A stretch of DNA of 48,224 nucleotides from Paraglaciecola sp. 20A4. GTDB taxonomy: Bacteria > Pseudomonadota > Gammaproteobacteria > Enterobacterales > Alteromonadaceae. Each line of letters begins with the position of its first letter. The first letter of the stretch is position 1. Under the pieces are notes generated by a model. It was not told the DNA's origin. It saw nothing but the letters and a program-made list of their open reading frames with translations, and did not search any database. Location: the NCBI RefSeq assembly GCF_011378905.1, contig NZ_WTPY01000034.1:1-48224 (forward strand), given 5' to 3'. Positions 8,801 through 16,954 of this stretch are shown one piece after another. A program made the translations under genes and the position numbers.

Positions 8801-10589
8801 CAGATGTATTCACTTTCTGTTGGGTACTCCAAAGATGATAATAGGGACCTTTTTGCGCCAAAAGTAAATTGTGTTCACCTTGTTCTACTACCCGGCCATC
8901 TTGGATCACTATAATACTATCAGCATCGACGATGGTTGATAGTCGGTGGGCAATAACAAGACTCGTATGGCCTACGGCGATTTCCCTAAATGCGCTTAGG
9001 ATAGCCTGTTCAGACTGGCTATCAAGGGACGATGTCGCTTCATCGAACAACAATATAGGTGCGCCTTTTAATATCGTTCGCGCAATAGCGACACGCTGTT
9101 TTTCACCGCCAGATAATTTCAGTCCTCTTTCGCCCACTTGGGTCTCTTTTCCTTTTGGCAGAGCACTGATAAAGGCTGCTAGATGTGCATGTTTTATCGC
9201 GTCATTCACTTCATCATCACTAGCATCTGGTCGACCGTAACGGATATTCTCGAAAATAGTATCATTAAACAATACGGTATCTTGGGGCACGATACCGATT
9301 GCTTGGCGCAATGATGCCTGACTAACGGTTGTAATGGGTTGTTGGTCAATCATTATTGTTCCACTGCTTGCGTCATAAAATCGAAACAATAATTTGATGA
9401 TGGTAGATTTACCTGCACCGCTAGGACCAACGATGGCTACTTTTTTACCTGCAGGCACATCAAACGTTACGTTATGCAATATTTGTCTGTCTGGGCCGTA
9501 ACCAAAATTGACTTTATCAAAACGTATGTGCCCTTTTGTTACTTCAAGCAATTGCGAGTCGTCGTTATCGACAATCGAGGGCGGCTTGCTGAGTAAGGTA
9601 AACAGGTTCTCGATATTGGCAAGCGCGCCTCTTATTTCCCGGTAAACAAAACCGAGGAAATTCAGTGGCATAAATATTTGCATGGTGAATGCGTTGATTA
9701 ACACGAAATCGCCTATGGTCATGGTCCCGTGTGCCACATAGTAGGCTGCAACAGCCATCATGCTGGTCATTGCGATCGCAATGATAGTAGCTTGCCCCGT
9801 GTTTAAAGCGAATAAAGATAAACGATTTTTGCGTCTTGCTACTTCCCAATCGGCTAGTGCCAAGTCATAACGCTCGGCTTCGTAACGTTCATTATTAAAA
9901 TATTTTACGGTTTCATAATTTAATAAACTATCAATTGCTCTGGTGTTACTCAGTGAATCAGCTTGATTGACTGCTCGCACAAAGTCAGTACGCCAATGAG
10001 TCGCTTTAATTGAAAAGCTAATGTAGCTGATAACGGAAATCAAAATGATGAACGCAAAGCTCCATCCGTAATTATAAAAGAGCACGCCTACCACCGCGAG
10101 AATTTCAAGTAAAGTTGGGACAATATTAAACACCAGAAAGCGCATCAGAAAACTGATACCGCTGGTACCGCGTTCGATATCACGCGAAAGGCCGCCAGTT
10201 TGGCGGTTCAAATGATAATCTAAATCAAGCCGATGTAAATGCTCGAAAACTTGCAAGCTAATTCTACGCATAGCACGCTCAGTTACGCGGCCAAATAACG
10301 TATCGCGTATTTCCCCGAATAATACATTGGCTAAGCGCAGTAGGCCGTATGCAGCGATAAGCGCAAAGGGAACGAGTACTATCGTATTACTTGGATCCGC
10401 AGCATTGAGTGTGTCAACTGCATGCTTAAGGATAAAGGGTAGACCAATACTGGCGACTTTAGCCGCAATAAGGCATAGCATGGCAAAAAACACTCGGCTT
10501 TTAAATTCTAAGAGATAGGGCCAAAGTTGGCGTACTACGCGCCAATTAAAGGTGACGTCTTCAATCTGGGTGTGTTGTTTAGAACGCAT
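8793..10589 (-). CDS. ATM1-like ABC exporter (fused permease-ATPase)
   Basis: This 598-residue half-transporter joins a six-helix membrane domain (about residues 30-320) to an ATPase domain. The ATPase shows GPSGAGKST (Walker A), LSGGEKQRVAIART (signature), ILLFDEATSSLD (Walker B) and a His in VIAHRLSTI. The N-terminal FNWRVVRQLWPYLLEFK and the membrane segment ERGTSGISFLMRFLVFNIVP resemble the ATM1/HMT1 subfamily, which exports glutathione-linked or metal-thiol compounds across the inner membrane. It should work as a homodimer. It is the first gene of an operon with two small proteins. The substrate cannot be read from the sequence. Confidence 0.9.
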   Translation of the reverse strand: MRSKQHTQIEDVTFNWRVVRQLWPYLLEFKSRVFFAMLCLIAAKVASIGLPFILKHAVDTLNAADPSNTIVLVPFALIAAYGLLRLANVLFGEIRDTLFGRVTERAMRRISLQVFEHLHRLDLDYHLNRQTGGLSRDIERGTSGISFLMRFLVFNIVPTLLEILAVVGVLFYNYGWSFAFIILISVISYISFSIKATHWRTDFVRAVNQADSLSNTRAIDSLLNYETVKYFNNERYEAERYDLALADWEVARRKNRLSLFALNTGQATIIAIAMTSMMAVAAYYVAHGTMTIGDFVLINAFTMQIFMPLNFLGFVYREIRGALANIENLFTLLSKPPSIVDNDDSQLLEVTKGHIRFDKVNFGYGPDRQILHNVTFDVPAGKKVAIVGPSGAGKSTIIKLLFRFYDASSGTIMIDQQPITTVSQASLRQAIGIVPQDTVLFNDTIFENIRYGRPDASDDEVNDAIKHAHLAAFISALPKGKETQVGERGLKLSGGEKQRVAIARTILKGAPILLFDEATSSLDSQSEQAILSAFREIAVGHTSLVIAHRLSTIVDADSIIVIQDGRVVEQGEHNLLLAQKGPYYHLWSTQQKVNTSDD

Positions 10590-10622
10590 GAGTCTCGTTA
10601 CTTTACGTGTGTTGATTAGAGG

Positions 10623-10660
10623 TAAAAGTCGATTTTATATAAACGACTACTCGACTTTTA
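10623..10660. repeat. Inverted repeat between the GGDEF and ABC exporter genes
   Basis: TAAAAGTCGA (10623-10632) and TCGACTTTTA (10651-10660) are perfect 10-base arms around an 18-base AT-rich loop. It lies about 35 bases upstream of the ABC exporter start on the reverse strand, where a promoter or operator is expected. It could be an operator or an mRNA hairpin. Confidence 0.55.
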
Positions 10661-10669
10661 TAACATCGT

Positions 10670-10727
10670 CCCGCCAGTGCGATGAATAAAACGACATATT
10701 GTGATTATTACGCATAATATTGGCGGG
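10670..10727. repeat. Spaced inverted repeat CCCGCCA/TGGCGGG
   Basis: CCCGCCA (10670-10676) and TGGCGGG (10721-10727) are perfect complementary arms separated by 44 AT-rich bases, in the same 147-base intergenic gap. GC-rich arms stand out against the surrounding AT-rich DNA. No T run follows, so it is not a standard terminator of the GGDEF gene. Confidence 0.4.
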
Positions 10728-10736
10728 AATAGAAAA

Positions 10737-11849
10737 TCAATCTGTCTTTACAGTGCAGTTTCTTCCGTGAGTCTTCGCGCGATACAAATTAGTATCTGCT
10801 CTACTGATAGCATGGTCTAGATTATCTTGTGGATGCATTTGATAAATGCCAATACTGACAGTGACCGACAAACTTGAAGAGCCCGCTAAATATTCTTGCT
10901 TGGCCACCTTGGTGCGTAACTTTTCTGCTAATACAAACGCTTGATCCTGAGTGGTTTCTGGCAGTAAAAATAAAAATTCTTCTCCTCCCCAGCGAGCAAC
11001 TGTGTCTTGCTTACGGACTCCCAAAGAAAAAAGCTGCCCAACTGCTTTGATCACATTATCTCCGATGTCATGCCCATATCTGTCGTTTACCCGTTTAAAA
11101 TGGTCAATGTCACACATCATCAGCGTTAAATTTTTGCTATGCCTAAGAGTACGTTGGTGCTCGTACTCGAGCTTTTCAAGCATTCCTCGACGATTTTGCA
11201 AACCGGAAAGAAGGTCTAACCTTGCTTGTTTTTCAAAACGCTGACTCAGTTGTTGAAGCGTTTTGAAGGAACGTTGACGAGAATATTCGTAGAATACAAA
11301 TAACACAGCCACCGTCACAAATGAAAAGATGAGTCGAGATTTAAACTCATAACTGTAGGTTACCGCGAGTAGCGTATCCTTTGGATAGAAAAATAGTAAT
11401 ATTATGACAACAGTAAAAATACCTAATTGGATTAGACCTCTTTTTAAGCCCCCGAAAAATAAGGAAACGGAAGGTACAATAAAAATCCATAATGGACCTG
11501 TATTTTTAACTCCGCCGGTGATAACCAAATAAACCATGAGCAACATCACTGCGCTGGTTATCAAATTTGCAGAGTAATTATACTGTTTGTCATTTTTAAC
11601 GTGTTTTAGAATGACTCGCGATAGCAAACAAAGAATACTAACGGTTATTAAAATGATGCCTAAATAAAAGTCTTCGCTGTGCGAATACTCACTGCGAAAT
11701 AAAGCGCTCACCCCAAGAATTGAAGTGATAAAAAAACCGATGAAACTAAATAGATTAGTGATTTGAATTTGCTGTCGTAACGCCGGTGATTTACTCTTCC
11801 CTAGACCGGTAATTAAATACGCACGAATCAATTTTTTGACGTTAAACAT
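10737..11849 (-). CDS. Membrane-bound diguanylate cyclase (GGDEF)
   Basis: This enzyme should make cyclic di-GMP from two GTP. The 370-residue protein has about six membrane helices in the first 190 residues (roughly 31-51, 61-81, 95-112, 118-135, 138-155 and 172-189), a short helical linker, and a C-terminal GGDEF domain. The active loop is GGEEF at 288-292, with DIDHF at 247-251 for metal binding. An RKQD product-inhibition site (279-282) lies exactly five residues before it, so the enzyme is probably active and feedback-regulated. There is no EAL domain. The membrane part does not match a sensor domain I can name. It stands alone between pqiC and the ABC exporter operon. Confidence 0.9.
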   Translation of the reverse strand: MFNVKKLIRAYLITGLGKSKSPALRQQIQITNLFSFIGFFITSILGVSALFRSEYSHSEDFYLGIILITVSILCLLSRVILKHVKNDKQYNYSANLITSAVMLLMVYLVITGGVKNTGPLWIFIVPSVSLFFGGLKRGLIQLGIFTVVIILLFFYPKDTLLAVTYSYEFKSRLIFSFVTVAVLFVFYEYSRQRSFKTLQQLSQRFEKQARLDLLSGLQNRRGMLEKLEYEHQRTLRHSKNLTLMMCDIDHFKRVNDRYGHDIGDNVIKAVGQLFSLGVRKQDTVARWGGEEFLFLLPETTQDQAFVLAEKLRTKVAKQEYLAGSSSLSVTVSIGIYQMHPQDNLDHAISRADTNLYRAKTHGRNCTVKTD

Positions 11850-11874
11850 ATTTCAACCACTTCCTTATTTTCAC

Positions 11875-12453
11875 TTACTCAACATCTTCAACAATCTGGG
11901 CACTCAATTGTGCAATTTGTTTTGCCATATGAGTAACGCTATGGCTATAACCTTTCTGTGTAAGCGCTGATGTAAATGCAAAAGTATGTTGAGACGAAAG
12001 ACTCTCTAGTTGTTTATTGCCCACTAACCAATACTGGCCATCGCTAACAACGCTACCTTTATCTGTTGGCATAAAATGTTCAATGCTAACAATCAGATGT
12101 TCAAACTTAGCTGATGCCTGTGGGGAGTCATATGCTACAAATTGCGTATCTTTTGCGTAATCATTTAGCCAAGCAAGTAGGGTTTTATGAATGTCAGTTT
12201 GTAGACTCTCTGCCCACAGATCGATATCAGAATAGTACAGCTGATTTCCGTCGATTTGCATCACTAAATTTGGACGCTCCAAATAGTCAGCAAGCTGTAT
12301 TTTGTCTACTACAATAATGCGTTTCACATCTTCATCCGCGCTAGATGAAAGCGGAGCATTGCTGTTTAACAGATAAATCTGTTGACGTGGCTCAGGCGAT
12401 GTACTGCATCCGCATAACATTAAGATGATAAGGAAAACGCTAAACTGTTTCAT
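11875..12453 (-). CDS. pqiC: PqiC-like outer membrane lipoprotein (YmbA/DUF330)
   Basis: This 192-residue lipoprotein is the auxiliary part of the Pqi lipid-transport complex; in E. coli PqiC sits in the outer membrane and receives the PqiB tunnel. It begins MKQFSVFLIILMLCGCST, with a lipobox whose lipid-attached Cys is residue 16. The conserved PRQQIYLLNS, the IIVVDKIQLADYLERPNLVMQ segment and YSDIDLWAESLQTDI follow. I chose the ATG at 12453 because it gives the lipoprotein signal; an earlier in-frame start lies inside pqiB. It starts 13 bases after the pqiB stop and closes the pqiABC operon. Confidence 0.88.
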   Translation of the reverse strand: MKQFSVFLIILMLCGCSTSPEPRQQIYLLNSNAPLSSSADEDVKRIIVVDKIQLADYLERPNLVMQIDGNQLYYSDIDLWAESLQTDIHKTLLAWLNDYAKDTQFVAYDSPQASAKFEHLIVSIEHFMPTDKGSVVSDGQYWLVGNKQLESLSSQHTFAFTSALTQKGYSHSVTHMAKQIAQLSAQIVEDVE

Positions 12454-12466
12454 TTTATTTGTACTC

Positions 12467-14119
12467 TTACTGAGATTTATCATTCGAAGCACCAGGCTGG
12501 CGATAGGGTTTACGTTGCTTATCAAAAATAAGACTATTAGGAGCTTGGTTTAGCTCAAGCAACAATGGTTGTAGTTCACGTAAACGTTGTTGCAAGGTCT
12601 CTAACGTATCATTTATTTCATTATTAGTTTTTGAACCAGTAGCAAACCCTTGGGTTAATTGCGCTATTCCGGTAAGTGCTGAAGCCAGTTTCTGACTAAC
12701 ATTTTGTTCGTCCATTTGACGTAACGTGCCGGCAAAATCATCTGCGGTATTGTTCATGCTATCCGCACTAGCGCTAATGTCTGCCATCATTTGGTTGGCA
12801 GCAACGGAAAGCTGAGCCAAGTCCATTTCGTTAATGTTGTCCAGGATCGCACTGACTTTTTCGGTTATTTGCGAGAATTCATTAGAGATACTCGGGATAA
12901 CTTCATAATCTTGAAATTTAGCTATGCTCGATGATGTTTCGTTAGGGTACTGCTCAAGATTAACAAATAGTGCGCCTGTTAATAGATTACCCGATTGCAG
13001 AGAAGCGCGAAAACCATTTTTAATCCAAGTTCGCATTTGACGTGTTATATGCTCGATACCCGCGTTGTCGTCTGTTTGTTCAATACGCCCTGGCTGAATA
13101 CCAATGATGACAGGTATTGCAACACCGGAATCTAACCATTTTTGTTGATTACTATTGGGAGGGTTAATATCTAAAACTTTACCTATCTGAATACCCCGGT
13201 ACTCTACAGGCGCGCCTACGTGGAGACCCCGTACCGTATCGTCAACTAGAATGACGTACTTCGCTGAGGCTTTGTAACGTTCTTCAGCGGCTGATTCATA
13301 TGACTCGTGAATATTAAAGTACGTACGGTCGGTTACTCTTTCTCCTTGGGGCATACCATCGGGCACGCCAAAAGCAACGCCGTTGGTAATCAATGTCTCT
13401 ATACTACTCATTCTTACTTTTACGCCATTAGCGCTTAGATCCATTTGTACGCCACTGCTATTCCAAAACTTAGTGTTGGTGGTGATAAGCTTATGATATG
13501 GCGCTTGAATAAATGTATTGTAGTAGACCACTCGTTCATCAAAGTTAAAGTAAATACTTTCAAACTCGCCTACTTTAAGGCCTTTATAAATAACAGGGTC
13601 GCCTTCTTTAAAAGCGAACTCTGCGTTACTATTTAATGTAACGTGTAAGCCAGGTGTGCCGCTAGGCGTGATTGGGGGCGCCGACAAGGCGACAAAATCA
13701 CGACTCGATGGGCCTTCTAGATTGGTTGACATATTGATATAAGTACCAGATACCAGTGTGTTTAGACCTGATACGCCATTAAGCGATATTCGTGGGTTAA
13801 CCGACCAAAACTCAGTACTTTCACGTAACAAACCGTCTGAGTTAGCGGACATACGAGCGGTGACCAACACTTTTTGTAAGTCTTCCGTAAGGGCGATAGT
13901 TTTGACTTCACCTACGTCCACATTATGCATTTTTATTTTGGTTTTTCCGGCTTCTAAACCAGAGGCATTTTCAAATACGATGTTGATAAGGGGGCCTTGA
14001 TTACTCCATTGATGATAGAACATCCACGCACCCATACACAATGCCACTATAGGCACTAACCATATTTTTGAAATGCTTGTTACGCTTTTTAGCTCAGCAG
14101 GTTCACCATTTTTTGGCAT
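12467..14119 (-). CDS. pqiB: MCE-family intermembrane transport protein PqiB
   Basis: PqiB forms a stacked hexameric tunnel that carries lipids between the inner and outer membranes. The 550-residue protein has one N-terminal membrane helix (IWLVPIVALCMGAWMFY) and three MCE domains. These begin near INIVFENASGLEAGKTKIKM, VTLNSNAEFAFKEGDPVIYK and LVDDTVRGLHVGAPVEYRGI. A long C-terminal helical region (about residues 415-530) would form the coiled-coil needle. I use the ATG at 14119, three bases after the pqiA stop; an earlier in-frame start would overlap pqiA. Three MCE domains fit PqiB rather than the seven-domain YebT/LetB. Confidence 0.93.
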   Translation of the reverse strand: MPKNGEPAELKSVTSISKIWLVPIVALCMGAWMFYHQWSNQGPLINIVFENASGLEAGKTKIKMHNVDVGEVKTIALTEDLQKVLVTARMSANSDGLLRESTEFWSVNPRISLNGVSGLNTLVSGTYINMSTNLEGPSSRDFVALSAPPITPSGTPGLHVTLNSNAEFAFKEGDPVIYKGLKVGEFESIYFNFDERVVYYNTFIQAPYHKLITTNTKFWNSSGVQMDLSANGVKVRMSSIETLITNGVAFGVPDGMPQGERVTDRTYFNIHESYESAAEERYKASAKYVILVDDTVRGLHVGAPVEYRGIQIGKVLDINPPNSNQQKWLDSGVAIPVIIGIQPGRIEQTDDNAGIEHITRQMRTWIKNGFRASLQSGNLLTGALFVNLEQYPNETSSSIAKFQDYEVIPSISNEFSQITEKVSAILDNINEMDLAQLSVAANQMMADISASADSMNNTADDFAGTLRQMDEQNVSQKLASALTGIAQLTQGFATGSKTNNEINDTLETLQQRLRELQPLLLELNQAPNSLIFDKQRKPYRQPGASNDKSQ

Positions 14120-14121
14120 GA

Positions 14122-15258
14122 TTACTGGTTGCTCCAAATTAATTTTGTGTCGAATGAAATTGCCGCTAACATGGTTAAAATGACCACTGCGCAAAAGGCA
14201 AGAGCTGCATACCCTGGGTATATGCTCATGATGTTACCTAGCTGAATAAGACTGACTAAAATAGCGACCACGAAAACGTCAATCATCGACCAGCGACCAA
14301 TAAACTCTGTCAATCGGTAACTGATCATGCGTGTTTTCTTTTGTCCGCTGTAATCGTTCTGTACGGTATAGTTTAGCCAACATAATATGCAGAACTTGGC
14401 TATGGGAACTAAAATACTTGCGATAAATATAATCGCAGCGATGGGATACGAGCCCATTTTCCAAAGGGTTAACACGCCGCCCAAAATAGTACTGGGTTCG
14501 TCATCTCCTAGAATGTCAGTATGCATAATAGGTAAAACATTAGCGGGTATATAAAGTAATACAGAAGTAAATAATAGCGCCCAGGTAGTTTGAATGCTAT
14601 GGGATGCAGAGTGTCTTTTAGGTGCTTTTGGAAGCGCGCACGAGGTGAGTAGGTACATTTGGTGTTCATCTAGATACATTAGGGTGTAGGTCATGCATAT
14701 GGCAAATAAAGCATAGGCATAAAATGATAAGCCGATACCAATATCAGCCATGGACATGATTTTAACTAAGCTTACAAGCACAGCAACTAAGAAAATTTCT
14801 ACCATTGTCCATGCACGCAGGGCGAAAATAAATTTAAGAAGTGGTGCGGCGTATGTGGGTTTTTTACCAACTAACACAGGCATTAGCAGATACAATAAGC
14901 AGAGTAGAATCGTCACTGGCAGCACAAGAATGACCGTACTTTGTAAGATAGCCAGTGCAAGATAGTTGTTGTCGGCGAGTGTTTCAATACTGCTAAATAT
15001 ATTGATCGAATGATATTGCCCGTTAGCACTAAAGGATAAAAATTTGAAGCTAAGTGCGGCAACCATAAAGATTAAAGCAGCTACTGAAAATGCTACCAAT
15101 TTTTGTACCATATTCTGATAATAGGTTGTGATAACATAATGGCACCTGGGACACTGTGCACGCTGACGGTGAACAAGAGGCGGTACCTCAACTAAGTAAC
15201 CACACTCGTGGCAATGTACTTGTTGACAAGTCGTTGTAATCTTTATCGATTCATCCAT
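14122..15258 (-). CDS. pqiA: PqiA-type integral membrane protein
   Basis: PqiA is the inner-membrane partner of the PqiB tunnel. The 378-residue protein has an N-terminal zinc ribbon (CHECG at about 16-20 and CPRCH at about 36-40), then two homologous halves with about four membrane helices each. Conserved segments are LRAWTMVEIFLVAVLVSLVK in the first half and IGRWSMIDVFVVAILVSLIQ in the second. PqiA and LetA proteins usually have a second Cys-rich ribbon before the second half. Here that place reads TSCALPKAPKRHSASHS, with only one Cys, and the protein is shorter than E. coli PqiA. The two halves are otherwise intact. It is the first gene of pqiABC. Confidence 0.92.
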   Translation of the reverse strand: MDESIKITTTCQQVHCHECGYLVEVPPLVHRQRAQCPRCHYVITTYYQNMVQKLVAFSVAALIFMVAALSFKFLSFSANGQYHSINIFSSIETLADNNYLALAILQSTVILVLPVTILLCLLYLLMPVLVGKKPTYAAPLLKFIFALRAWTMVEIFLVAVLVSLVKIMSMADIGIGLSFYAYALFAICMTYTLMYLDEHQMYLLTSCALPKAPKRHSASHSIQTTWALLFTSVLLYIPANVLPIMHTDILGDDEPSTILGGVLTLWKMGSYPIAAIIFIASILVPIAKFCILCWLNYTVQNDYSGQKKTRMISYRLTEFIGRWSMIDVFVVAILVSLIQLGNIMSIYPGYAALAFCAVVILTMLAAISFDTKLIWSNQ

Positions 15259-15272
15259 ACGTTACACGGGTA

Positions 15273-15346
15273 AGCTAATATTTAGCTAGATTAACAAAAA
15301 GCTACCAACTGTGGAAAGATAATCACAAATTAGCTAAATATTTGCT
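15273..15346. promoter_or_regulatory. Two copies of the palindrome AGCTAA-N3-TTAGCT
   Basis: The first copy (15273-15287) is a perfect 6+3+6 inverted repeat. The second (15332-15346) reads AGCTAA ATA TTTGCT, one base off. Their starts are 59 bases apart in the intergenic region between divergent pqiA and the phosphatase-btuCD genes. A paired operator for a dimeric regulator is a natural reading, but I cannot name the regulator. A further palindrome, TAGCCGGCTA, lies at 15408-15417, just before the phosphatase start. Confidence 0.45.
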
Positions 15347-15432
15347 GAAAATCTAAATTAAGTTTTACATATATCGAGACGGCCAAATATTGTTGAGCAA
15401 ACTATATTAGCCGGCTAGTCAGCCGTTATACC

Positions 15433-15957
15433 ATGCGATTAACCATTTCAACGGACGTTATTCAGGTGTTTGATAAGAAAATAAAGAACAACTTAACCTC
15501 GGTGCTTTTTGTGTGTTTAGGCAATATTTGTCGTTCTCCCACGGCAGAAGCTGTTTTTCGTCATAAAGCGGCACATGAAGGCCTTGCTATAGATATTGAT
15601 TCTGCCGGAACGTTGGGCGCCCATATCGGTACGAGTCCAGATAAACGCTCTCGAGCTGTGGGGGAAGAGCGCGACTATAACTTTAAAAAAATTAAATGTC
15701 GCAAAGTTGAAGTGAAAGACTTTGCGCGTTTTGATTATGTTATCGCCATGGATAAAAATAATGTGCGTGACCTATTGGAAATATGTCCTGAGGAATACCA
15801 ACATAAAATTGCCTTGATGATGAGTTTCTGTGATGCAGAAGAAGCTGAGGTACCAGACCCCTATTTTGGTGGCAAGCGCGGCTTTGAATATGTTCTAGAT
15901 CTGATCGAAAAAGCATCTGACGGTTTAATAGACCATATTAAGACACGTTTTGCTTGA
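15433..15957 (+). CDS. Low-molecular-weight protein-tyrosine phosphatase
   Basis: This 174-residue enzyme should remove phosphate from tyrosine residues or small phosphoesters. The P loop CLGNICRS places the nucleophile at Cys28 and the phosphate-binding Arg at 34. The general acid Asp lies in DPYFGG at 142. The body is typical of the family; the first 20 residues (MRLTISTDVIQVFDKKIKNN) are an extension before the usual VLFVCLGNICRSPT start. No good ribosome site precedes the ATG, so the start is uncertain. There is no tyrosine kinase or polysaccharide gene nearby, unlike wzb/ptp operons. Instead its end overlaps the BtuC-like gene by 8 bases. Confidence 0.92.
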   Translation: MRLTISTDVIQVFDKKIKNNLTSVLFVCLGNICRSPTAEAVFRHKAAHEGLAIDIDSAGTLGAHIGTSPDKRSRAVGEERDYNFKKIKCRKVEVKDFARFDYVIAMDKNNVRDLLEICPEEYQHKIALMMSFCDAEEAEVPDPYFGGKRGFEYVLDLIEKASDGLIDHIKTRFA

Positions 15958-16951
15958 GCCTAAGCATCTTGAGCGCAAACAAAAGTATTGGCTCGTAATA
16001 TTATTAGGCATACTTTTAGGGAGTAGTGCTTGGGTAATGCTTGGTGGGTTAAACACCGATAAGCAAGCTAACATGTTTCTGGATCCAGTCGAGCTGCGCA
16101 TATTTTGGCAATTACGCATTCCTTTAGTGATAACGGCACTTATCGTTGGCGCAGGCTTAGCGGTGAGTTCTGCTGTGCTCCAGGTTTTACTGCGTAATCC
16201 GTTAGCAGACCCAGGTATTATAGGGATTAGCAGTGGTGCCAGCCTTGCTGCAGCACTATTTTTAGTATTTGGCAGTACATTACCATTTTTATACATACAG
16301 TATTTGTTGCCGGTATTTTGCTTTTTCGGGGCGTTACTTTCAACGACTGCAATCTATTTTATTTCTAAACGTTTAACGGGTATTCATTCCGGCGTTATCT
16401 TAGCAGGTATCGCTATTTCTACCTTGAGTGGCGCTATCATTGGCTGGCTACATTTCTTATCTGATGCGCAAACCATGCTCAACATGATCTTTTGGCTAAT
16501 AGGTAGCCTAAATCAAGCTGACTGGAAGGTATTATTGGTAGCAGCTCCTATTCTAGTGCTCTCACTAGGCTATTTAATGTGTCAGGGTAGGGCACTGAAT
16601 TGGCTCTATTTTGGAGCAAGTAGCGCCCAATTAGCAGGATTGAACGTCCCGCAATTTCACAAGATCATGTTGTTAACGTGCGCGCTAGTAGTAGGTATTG
16701 CGGTTTCTATTGCTGGCTCTATTGCTTTCGTCGGTTTGCTCGTTCCTCATATGTTGCGCAATTTTTTTGGTTTTGATAATCGCTTTATTCTTCCTGCTTC
16801 GGCGTTATTGGGCGCAATTGTGCTAATGGTCGTTGTGCTAATTGGACGCGTCGCGGGGGATGCAAGTGTCCCCGTTTCTATGTTGACCGCTACGTTAGGT
16901 GGCCCCATTTTTCTGTATTCAATACTGCGACTAAATCGGCAGATGAGTTAG
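15950..16951 (+). CDS. btuC: BtuC-like FecCD-family ABC permease
   Basis: This 333-residue inner-membrane permease belongs to the FecCD/BtuC family and has about ten membrane helices. Family motifs are WQLRIPLVITALIVGAGLAV, RNPLADPGIIGISSGAS and the cytoplasmic coupling region GLLVPHMLRNFFGFD. Adjacent BtuD makes vitamin B12 the most likely substrate, though siderophores are possible. The start is a TTG at 15950 inside the end of the phosphatase gene (8-base overlap), which implies translational coupling. No binding protein (btuF), receptor (btuB) or recognisable cobalamin riboswitch is seen here. Confidence 0.85.
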   Translation: MLEPKHLERKQKYWLVILLGILLGSSAWVMLGGLNTDKQANMFLDPVELRIFWQLRIPLVITALIVGAGLAVSSAVLQVLLRNPLADPGIIGISSGASLAAALFLVFGSTLPFLYIQYLLPVFCFFGALLSTTAIYFISKRLTGIHSGVILAGIAISTLSGAIIGWLHFLSDAQTMLNMIFWLIGSLNQADWKVLLVAAPILVLSLGYLMCQGRALNWLYFGASSAQLAGLNVPQFHKIMLLTCALVVGIAVSIAGSIAFVGLLVPHMLRNFFGFDNRFILPASALLGAIVLMVVVLIGRVAGDASVPVSMLTATLGGPIFLYSILRLNRQMS

Positions 16952-16954
16952 CTG

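Noticed and set aside
15288-15432. Cobalamin riboswitch before the phosphatase-btuCD genes
   Set aside because: I looked for a B12-box-like sequence and saw none; the short leader does not allow the usual large fold.
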